DNA of 64,000 bases from Mucilaginibacter aquatilis (GTDB lineage: Bacteria; Bacteroidota; Bacteroidia; Sphingobacteriales; Sphingobacteriaceae): positions 124,001 through 188,000 of the forward strand of contig NZ_WQLA01000006.1 in assembly GCF_009755275.1 (NCBI RefSeq), written 5' to 3'. Shown here piece after piece: positions 58,223-64,000 of the stretch. Both the position numbers and the translations under genes were made by a program. How positions within the stretch are numbered: position 1 is the stretch's first letter; every line of letters starts with the position of its first letter. The notes below the pieces were generated by a model that was not told the DNA's origin, did not search any database, and saw nothing but the letters and a program-made list of their open reading frames with translations.

Positions 58223-60292
58223 TTAAATACTCAAATTCAAACCTGCATAGTAGTTGCGCAAAGGTGCCGGGTTAAAAAACCTATTACCCACTGCATTCAA
58301 ATCATTACCTAAGCTGTATTTTTGATTCAGCAAATTATCGGTACCTGCATATATATTTATTTTCACTTTGCTTGCAGCACGGTTTAGTTGTAAACCAGCT
58401 TTAGCTTGCAGCAAATTATATTTACTGGCGTAAACGGTGTTTGCATCATTAACCGGTAACCTACCAGTATAATTATGCTGAATGAACACGTAAACAGTTT
58501 TTGGGAACCGGAACTGCAAACTGCTTACCGCTACATTTTTGGGTACACCAGTTAAGCTATTCCCTGAGTAATTGTTATTGTTTACGTTGTAGTTTCTGAA
58601 ATTAAAGTTATTATAGGTAAAGGCCTCATTAAACTGGATACCTCTTAAAAAGCCATTGGCTTTCAGTTGCATAATCCAGCTTGTAAAGCTTAATTCCACA
58701 CCTAATTGTTTGGTGCCACCGGCATTTACAAAATAGTCAGTTTCATTGGCCAGACGTTGATTTACAATGGTGTTCCTAAGGCGGTAATAAAATACCGAAG
58801 CATCTAACATTAAACTTTCATCACTATTACGCACCCTTAAACCAGTTTCATAATTCCACCCTGTTTCGGGCTGGAGATTTATATTCACAACATTGTTGCT
58901 TGGCCTTACCTCAGCTATGGTTGGCGTTGAATACCCCCTGCTTACCGATGCGCGCCATATAAAATTATCGAGTATTTGGTACGATAATGCTATACGCGGC
59001 ATTAACTGCGGATCAAAGTTTTTAGTGTTCCTTTCCTGCTCATTCAAAGGAAATATATTTTGGTACTTGTAGCTATAAAAGTTAAGGCTTAAAGCGGCTT
59101 CAATATTCAGTACCTGGAGTATTTTGGCTGCATAACGTGCAAATACAAAATGTTGGTTTGTGTTTACATTGTCAAAGGCCTGCGGTTTTCCTATCTCCCC
59201 CCTTTGATTATCGTAGTTGTTTATTGTTGCATTAGTTTGCTGCCATTCAGCTCCAAGGTTAACCTTCCAATCCATACTATTTGATGGCAAACCGACTAAT
59301 TCAAAATAGGTTCTTCCACCGTAGGTGTTTTCATTACGTTGTTCGTAGTTTGTTATAAACGGGTTATTGAACTTTACGCGTGTTCCAAAAACAGATGCTA
59401 CATTACGGATACGATCTGTTAACCGAACCTCGTTAACTAAACCACCAAATAAAACCTTTGTACTTATGCCTATATTTTGATCAATGGCTCCCGGTAAGGT
59501 AGCCGTTGCAGGGCGTGATGCACGCGGGTTACTATCAAATTGTGCCTGATTAAGCCCGCCCGGTGTTTGGTATTGTAAATCAGAGTAAAAGCCAAGTGCT
59601 TTCAGTTGGTTGGCTTGCCCGTAACTGTACCTATCAACTAACTGAAAATAGTGCCGCTGAAGGTAACTATGATCACGATAGCCATCATAAGTTTGATAAG
59701 CTTGCTTTATATCCAGTTGGTTTTTGCCCCATTTTTGGCTAACCCCGGCGTTTTGATGTATCAAGCCATATGAGCCAGCGTTAAAGTTTAAATCAACTTT
59801 GCTACTATCGTTTAATCGATTTACTGGGTTGATAATAACAACACCGCCCGAATTAGCACCAAAAAGGCTGCCATCAGGCCCCTTTAATACTTCTATACTG
59901 TGCAAACTGGCTACGTCCAGGGCGTTCAAATAACTGTTGCCACCGGCATCGGTAAGTGGAATTTCATCAAAATAGATTTTAACATTACGCACACCAAAAG
60001 GCGACCGCAGCAAACTCCCTCTTATAGACAGGCGGTAACTGCCCGGCGTACGCTCTTCCATACGTATTCCGGGCAATGTATTCATAGCGCTAACTAACGA
60101 GTTATTAGGCTGCAGGTTCAGTTGTTTGTTACTCAAAACACCAACAGAAGACGGCACATTGAAAATTCGTTGTTCTGATAAATATCCTCTTACAGTAACA
60201 GGCTCAATGGTACGGGAGCTATCCTGCATTTGCGCATATATATTTGAAGCCGAAAACAGGACAAAGGATAGAGTGGTAAGTTTTTTATACAT
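58223..60292 (-). CDS. TonB-dependent outer-membrane receptor
   Basis: The ATG at 60292 gives 689 residues with a signal peptide (1-20, ending IYAQ); the longer frame to 60316 would begin inside the hairpin. A TonB-box-like IEPVTVRG follows. The plug domain (about 30-150) has SALNTLPGIRMEERTPGSYRLSIRGS (here VSAMNTLPGI) and LKGPDGSLFGANSGGVVIINP. The rest is a 22-strand barrel. There is no carboxypeptidase-like N-domain or SusD partner, so it resembles siderophore, heme or vitamin receptors rather than SusC glycan receptors; the ligand is unknown. Confidence 0.93.
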   Translation of the reverse strand: MYKKLTTLSFVLFSASNIYAQMQDSSRTIEPVTVRGYLSEQRIFNVPSSVGVLSNKQLNLQPNNSLVSAMNTLPGIRMEERTPGSYRLSIRGSLLRSPFGVRNVKIYFDEIPLTDAGGNSYLNALDVASLHSIEVLKGPDGSLFGANSGGVVIINPVNRLNDSSKVDLNFNAGSYGLIHQNAGVSQKWGKNQLDIKQAYQTYDGYRDHSYLQRHYFQLVDRYSYGQANQLKALGFYSDLQYQTPGGLNQAQFDSNPRASRPATATLPGAIDQNIGISTKVLFGGLVNEVRLTDRIRNVASVFGTRVKFNNPFITNYEQRNENTYGGRTYFELVGLPSNSMDWKVNLGAEWQQTNATINNYDNQRGEIGKPQAFDNVNTNQHFVFARYAAKILQVLNIEAALSLNFYSYKYQNIFPLNEQERNTKNFDPQLMPRIALSYQILDNFIWRASVSRGYSTPTIAEVRPSNNVVNINLQPETGWNYETGLRVRNSDESLMLDASVFYYRLRNTIVNQRLANETDYFVNAGGTKQLGVELSFTSWIMQLKANGFLRGIQFNEAFTYNNFNFRNYNVNNNNYSGNSLTGVPKNVAVSSLQFRFPKTVYVFIQHNYTGRLPVNDANTVYASKYNLLQAKAGLQLNRAASKVKINIYAGTDNLLNQKYSLGNDLNAVGNRFFNPAPLRNYYAGLNLSI

Positions 60293-60311
60293 AGGCACGG
60301 TTACACACAAA

Positions 60312-60350
60312 AACAAAAGTAGTCCTTTTACCTAAAGGACTACTTTTGTT
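60312..60350 (-). terminator. Intrinsic terminator of the dehydrogenase gene in the receptor leader
   Basis: A perfect 17-bp stem (60312-60328 with 60334-60350) with a 5-nt loop, followed on the minus strand by a T-rich run. The receptor ATG lies only 20 bp beyond it. Confidence 0.85.
60314..60321 (-). promoter_or_regulatory. Candidate receptor -7 element inside the terminator arm
   Basis: TACTTTTG on the minus strand is a perfect -7 box in the stem of the hairpin; the start would be about 60309, 17 nt before the ATG. No TTTG at the usual -33 distance. The plus strand of the same palindrome contains another TACTTTTG (60341-60348). Confidence 0.35.
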
Positions 60351-60400
60351 AATTTATTAATTAAATGATGCGAGCTAACCCGCAAAAAATAAAACAGATC

Positions 60401-61723
60401 TTATTTTTCAGCACTTACGCGCCAAATTTTATTACCAGAGTCATCGGCCACCAATAGCGAGCCGTCTTTTGCTACAGCTACGCCAACCGGCCTGCCATAA
60501 ACTTTGTTTTGTGCTGCATCAGCGATAAAGCCTGTTAAAAAGTCTTCGGGTTTGCCAGGCTTGCTTCCGTTAAACGGCACAGCTACAACTTTATAACCCA
60601 CCAGCTTTGAGCTATTCCATGAACCATGCTGACCTACAAAAGCAGCGTTCTTATATTTTGAACCAAAACCATCGCCGTTATAGAAGGCCAGGCCTAATGA
60701 TGCCGTGTGTGAACCTAATGCAACGTCAGGCACTAAAGTGCTCTTAACTAAATCAGGGCGTTGTCCTTTCAAACGAGGATCTTCATGCTGGCCAAAGTAA
60801 GCATATGGCCAACCGTAATAACCACCCTCTTTAACACTGGTTAAGTAATCAGGCACTAGCATATCTCCCAGTTCGTCACGCTCGTTAACGGCGGTCCAAA
60901 TATTGCTTGTACCAGGGAAAAAGTCAATACCAACCGGGTTGCGTAAACCACCGGCATAAATTTTTTCGTCTGAGCCGTCGGCATTCACCACCAAAATATT
61001 TGCTCTGCGTGCTTCGTTGGCAATACCATGCTCGGCCACATTACTACCCGAGCCTACGGTTATATATAGCTTACTACTGTCTTTACTAACAAGCAGGTTG
61101 CGCGTCCAGTGGTTATTGTAACCACCGGCAGGGAGCTTAAGTACACGTTTTCCTTCGGCCGTAATGCGGGCATCTCCCGGTTTGTAAGGGTAACGCCATA
61201 AGCCATCTGTATTGGCTACGTAAAACCAGTTACCTATAACAGCCATACCAAATGGCTGGTTAAGTCCGCTTAAAAACAATCCTTTCTTATCAACCACGCC
61301 ATCGCCGTTACTATCTCTGAAAATAACAATGGTGTTGGGGCTATCGCCCATGTTTTGTGATTTGGTTTTGCCCACAAGCGCCGAGCCTGCCTTTTTCAAA
61401 CCTTTAGCCTCGGTAGTTGCCAGGGCAGCAAACACGTCGCCATTTGGAGCAACGTATATATTACGCGGATTATTTAAATCCTCTGCATAAAGGCTTACTT
61501 TGAAGCCTGCCGGAGCAGTAGGTGTTTTACCTTTAGGCCATCCTATTACTTCGCAAAAGTTTTTAACCGATTTGGTTTCGTAAGGTGCTGGTAAATTCAC
61601 TTGCTGGCCAACCTTATCGGCAGTGGTATCGGCCATTGCCGGATCGGGCTTCTTGTTTTGCTGGCAGCTGCTAAAAACTGCACCCGCAGCAACGGCTACA
61701 TATAGGAAGTTTCTGATTTTCAT
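60401..61723 (-). CDS. PQQ-dependent sugar dehydrogenase-like lipoprotein
   Basis: The ATG at 61723 gives 440 residues with a lipobox-like VFSSC (about residues 16-20); the longer frame to 61795 adds 24 residues before this signal and is not preferred. The body is a six-bladed beta-propeller of the sorbosone/glucose dehydrogenase type, with NNPRNIYVAPNGDVFAALA, GDSPNTIVIFRDSNGDGVVD, LYITVGSGSNVAEHG and GLRNPVGIDFFPGT. It would oxidise a sugar or aldose with PQQ outside the cytoplasm. The substrate is unknown. A terminator follows. Confidence 0.88.
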   Translation of the reverse strand: MKIRNFLYVAVAAGAVFSSCQQNKKPDPAMADTTADKVGQQVNLPAPYETKSVKNFCEVIGWPKGKTPTAPAGFKVSLYAEDLNNPRNIYVAPNGDVFAALATTEAKGLKKAGSALVGKTKSQNMGDSPNTIVIFRDSNGDGVVDKKGLFLSGLNQPFGMAVIGNWFYVANTDGLWRYPYKPGDARITAEGKRVLKLPAGGYNNHWTRNLLVSKDSSKLYITVGSGSNVAEHGIANEARRANILVVNADGSDEKIYAGGLRNPVGIDFFPGTSNIWTAVNERDELGDMLVPDYLTSVKEGGYYGWPYAYFGQHEDPRLKGQRPDLVKSTLVPDVALGSHTASLGLAFYNGDGFGSKYKNAAFVGQHGSWNSSKLVGYKVVAVPFNGSKPGKPEDFLTGFIADAAQNKVYGRPVGVAVAKDGSLLVADDSGNKIWRVSAEK

Positions 61724-61809
61724 AAGGTACTCTTTAGTTAAGACTAAGAGAATTAACCTTATAGGCAAAATTTTGTTTGGCAAACGAAATAACAAGCAGG
61801 CTTAAGAAC

Positions 61810-62331
61810 CTAAAAAGTTACAAACTTTTCAATTTGCTCGTTAACAAATTTCAACGTACGCTCTTCAAACAACTCGCCTTCGGCATTTATCTCCTTGCGT
61901 ATAAATGGAATGTGTATACGCAACGGCAACACATGCATATGCAGGTAGCTGCAAACACCTGCAAAATGTTCAACTCCGCGTATGTTACCATAAGTGCCTG
62001 AGGAATGCCCTACAAGCGCGGCTTTTTTATCATAAAAGCTATCCGGAAAATCACAGGCATCAATAAAGGCCTTTAACACGCCCGGAAAGCTGCCGTTGTA
62101 TTCGGGAATAACAAACAAAAACTTTTGTGAGGCATTAATGAGCTTTCGTATCGGACCAAATTCGGCGCTGCATTTGCCGTACATATCAGTTTGGATGAAG
62201 TTTGGCGGCAAATTTTCTAACGACAAAAGCTCAACTTCCAAACCCTTTTTTATAAGCTGCCTTTGATAATATTTGGCTAATTTTAAAGTTGAACTTCCAG
62301 GACGGTTAGTAGCAGCAACAACGGTAATCAT
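61810..62331 (-). CDS. NADPH-dependent FMN reductase
   Basis: 173 residues of the flavodoxin-like fold. VVAATNRPGSSTLKLAKYY is the phosphate-binding start, VIPEYNGSFPGVLKAFIDAC the FMN-binding block, and ALVGHSSGTYGNIRGVEHF the cofactor-contact strand. It would reduce FMN or quinone-like acceptors in the cytoplasm; the natural substrate is unclear. It diverges from parA and lies 86 bp before the dehydrogenase start on the same strand. Confidence 0.92.
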   Translation of the reverse strand: MITVVAATNRPGSSTLKLAKYYQRQLIKKGLEVELLSLENLPPNFIQTDMYGKCSAEFGPIRKLINASQKFLFVIPEYNGSFPGVLKAFIDACDFPDSFYDKKAALVGHSSGTYGNIRGVEHFAGVCSYLHMHVLPLRIHIPFIRKEINAEGELFEERTLKFVNEQIEKFVTF

Positions 62332-62438
62332 TAAAAAAGTGTTTATAAGTTAACGCAACACCATCGACTGCCGAATTGTTTAATTTCGTATCTTTAGCCC
62401 CCGGTTTAAAGCAAAGCGAAAGTATAAATTTTTAGCTT

Positions 62439-62446
62439 TACTTTTG
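62439..62446 (+). promoter_or_regulatory. Candidate -7 element for parA
   Basis: TACTTTTG matches TANNTTTG, about 43 bp before the parA ATG. The -33 position has no clear TTTG. Confidence 0.4.
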
Positions 62447-62489
62447 ATTATCCGGCAAAGGCTGTTTTCTTAATATCTGAGGTAATAAA

Positions 62490-63293
62490 ATGAGTAAAAT
62501 AATAGCTTTAGCTAATCAAAAAGGTGGCGTTGGCAAAACCACATCGTCTATAAACCTGGCTGCAAGTTTAGCCGTTTTAGAGTATAAAACGCTACTGGTT
62601 GATGCCGATCCGCAGGCTAACTCAACATCGGGTATAGGCTTTGATCCACGCACTATAAAAACCAGCATATACGAGTGTATCATTAACCAGGTTGAGGCCA
62701 AAGACGCCATCCAGAAAACCGATACACCCAACCTCGACCTGTTGCCTGCTCATATTGATTTGGTAGGTGCCGAGATTGAAATGATTAACCTTACCGACCG
62801 CGAGTATAAAATGAAAGCCATTTTAGACCAGGTTCGCGATCAGTATGATTTCATCATTATTGACTGCTCACCATCGTTAGGCTTAATTACCATCAATGCA
62901 CTTACCGCGGCCGATTCGGTAATTATTCCAGTACAGTGTGAGTATTTTGCATTGGAAGGTTTAGGAAAGTTATTGAATACAATTAAAATTGTTCAAAACA
63001 GGCTAAATCCCGAGTTAGATATTGAAGGCATTTTGCTTACCATGTATGATGTTAGGCTGCGCCTGTCAAACCAGGTTGTTGAAGAAGTACGTACACACTT
63101 TGAAGATCTTGTTTTTGATACCATTATACAGCGCAACACCCGTTTAAGCGAGGCTCCAAGCTTTGGTGTTTCGGTAATTATGCACGATGCAACCTGTAAA
63201 GGCGCAGTAAACTATTTAAACCTGGCACGCGAAATTATACGCAAAAACGGTTTAGGACAAACAGCAGGTAAAGCTACACCTGCAGCAGTTTAA
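62490..63293 (+). CDS. parA: Chromosome-partitioning ATPase ParA (Soj)
   Basis: 267 residues. The deviant Walker A is ANQKGGVGKTTSSINLA (residues 8-24). Walker A' is LLVDADPQANSTSGIG (Asp at about 38-40), and Walker B is FIIIDCSPSLGLITINAL. These are the marks of Soj/ParA ATPases that move the chromosome origin region by DNA-dependent ATP cycling. The co-directional parB follows after 9 bp, as usual near the replication origin. Confidence 0.96.
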   Translation: MSKIIALANQKGGVGKTTSSINLAASLAVLEYKTLLVDADPQANSTSGIGFDPRTIKTSIYECIINQVEAKDAIQKTDTPNLDLLPAHIDLVGAEIEMINLTDREYKMKAILDQVRDQYDFIIIDCSPSLGLITINALTAADSVIIPVQCEYFALEGLGKLLNTIKIVQNRLNPELDIEGILLTMYDVRLRLSNQVVEEVRTHFEDLVFDTIIQRNTRLSEAPSFGVSVIMHDATCKGAVNYLNLAREIIRKNGLGQTAGKATPAAV

Positions 63294-63302
63294 GTTTTAT
63301 AA

Positions 63303-64000
63303 ATGAGTTTAGATAAAAAGAAGGCATTAGGAAAAGGGCTGAGTGCCCTGCTCAATGATTCGGACAGTGTAAAAGCCCAAAGCAATTACCAGCGCGAAAC
63401 AGGGAGCACAAATAACTCGAACGCAGGTAATGCCCTGGGTTCGGTTAATGAAATACGTATTGCCGAAATAGAGATAAATCCGTTTCAACCCCGTACTGAT
63501 TTTGACGAGCAGGCGCTTATTGAACTTGCCGAATCAATTAAATTACAGGGGTTAATACAGCCTATAACAGTTAGGAGGGTAAATTCTCACTCCTATCAAT
63601 TAATATCGGGCGAGCGCCGTTTACGTGCGTCAAAACGTGCCGGCTTAAACACTATTCCGGCCTATGTGCGCACCGCCAACGATCAGCAGATGCTGGAGAT
63701 GGCGCTTATAGAAAACATTCAGCGTGAAAACTTAAACGCAATGGAAGTTGCCTTAAGCTTTCAGCGTATGATTGATGAATGCAGCCTGAAACAGGAAGAG
63801 CTTGGCGAACGCGTAAGTAAAAACCGCAGTACAGTTACTAATTATTTACGCTTGTTGAAGCTGCCACCCAGCATACAGGCATCTATTCGTGATGGGGATA
63901 TCAGTATGGGTCATGCCCGTGCGTTAATCAACATTACCGATCCGGTTAAACAAGTACACCTGCACCAGCAAATATTGCAGCAGGGCCTGTCGGTTCGTAA
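63303..64000 (+). CDS. parB: Chromosome-partitioning protein ParB (partial)
   Basis: ATG at 63303; the gene is cut off by the window edge with at least 232 codons present. MSLDKKKALGKGLSALL is the ParA-interacting N-terminus. EIEINPFQPRTDFDEQALIELAESI is the start of the ParB N-terminal domain, with GERRLRASKRAGL (CTPase/nuclease-like loop) and AMALIENIQREN (here MALIENIQRENLN). QEELGERVSKNRSTVTNYLRLLKLP is the HTH that binds parS. The gene pair parA-parB suggests the window ends near the chromosome origin. Confidence 0.95.
   Translation, partial: MSLDKKKALGKGLSALLNDSDSVKAQSNYQRETGSTNNSNAGNALGSVNEIRIAEIEINPFQPRTDFDEQALIELAESIKLQGLIQPITVRRVNSHSYQLISGERRLRASKRAGLNTIPAYVRTANDQQMLEMALIENIQRENLNAMEVALSFQRMIDECSLKQEELGERVSKNRSTVTNYLRLLKLPPSIQASIRDGDISMGHARALINITDPVKQVHLHQQILQQGLSVR

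Noticed and set aside
1..64000. Prophage, insertion sequence, CRISPR array, tRNA or rRNA
   Set aside because: No transposase, integrase, Cas protein, phage structural gene, regular spacer array or cloverleaf was seen in reading both strands. The 7-bp repeats are too short and degenerate to be CRISPR.

Overview
The window is chromosomal DNA of a Bacteroidota bacterium. The gene content points to Sphingobacteriaceae (a Mucilaginibacter or Pedobacter relative); this is inferred from gene types and order, not from any search. The signs are a GldJ/GldK-type gliding gene, a 14-subunit nuo locus with a very short NuoG, an exbB-exbD-exbD-tonB-PstS-TPR cluster, DUF4159 beside rsmE, start codons without Shine-Dalgarno sequences, and promoters of the Bacteroidota form TTTG-N19-21-TANNTTTG. 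I saw no tRNA, rRNA, insertion sequence, prophage or CRISPR array. Nearly all of the window looks like core chromosome.

Layout. 1-5.4 kb: the end of gldJ, a lipoprotein, DUF4159, rsmE, a CNNM/HlyC protein, inorganic pyrophosphatase and DedA. 5.4-19.7 kb: complex I, read leftward from nuoA to nuoN, with three non-nuo genes inside it and a terminator and new promoter between nuoA and nuoB. 19.8-25.7 kb: the ExbB/ExbD/ExbD/TonB operon, ending in a PstS-like lipoprotein and a TPR protein. 26.2-28.9 kb: SUI1 and lipid kinase diverging from metK, which carries a SAM-II type riboswitch. 29-31.3 kb: DMT exporter, NUDIX hydrolase and acyltransferase. 31.4-35.3 kb: a LytTR/LytS two-component system diverging from a micropeptide-ABC transporter operon, with LytTR-like direct repeats between them. 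35.4-43.1 kb: two peptidases, DUF1304, a UvrD-type helicase-nuclease and two hydrolases. 43-52.6 kb: PAS-GAF kinase, ahcY, XRE membrane protein, aspartyl-protease-like protein, M23 peptidase, bacilliredoxin and M1 aminopeptidase. 53-56.4 kb: an ATP-grasp/alpha-E/transglutaminase operon. 56.5-62.3 kb: DUF4350, a 56-residue charged protein, DUF2383, a TonB-dependent receptor, a PQQ-type dehydrogenase and an FMN reductase. 62.5-64 kb: parA and the start of parB.

How the genes work together. Complex I generates the proton-motive force that ExbB/ExbD/TonB passes to outer-membrane receptors such as the one at 58-60 kb. MetK and AhcY are two steps of the S-adenosylmethionine cycle, and the metK leader would shut the gene off when SAM is plentiful. 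The LytS/LytTR pair probably controls itself and the adjacent ABC operon. The ATP-grasp operon is a known but functionally unsolved peptide-ligation type system. The items I consider most worth checking are the LytTR/micropeptide/ABC module with its repeat operators, the metK riboswitch, the predicted leaderless nuoA transcript, the degenerate 7-bp intergenic repeats, and the ATP-grasp operon with its repeat-rich upstream region.
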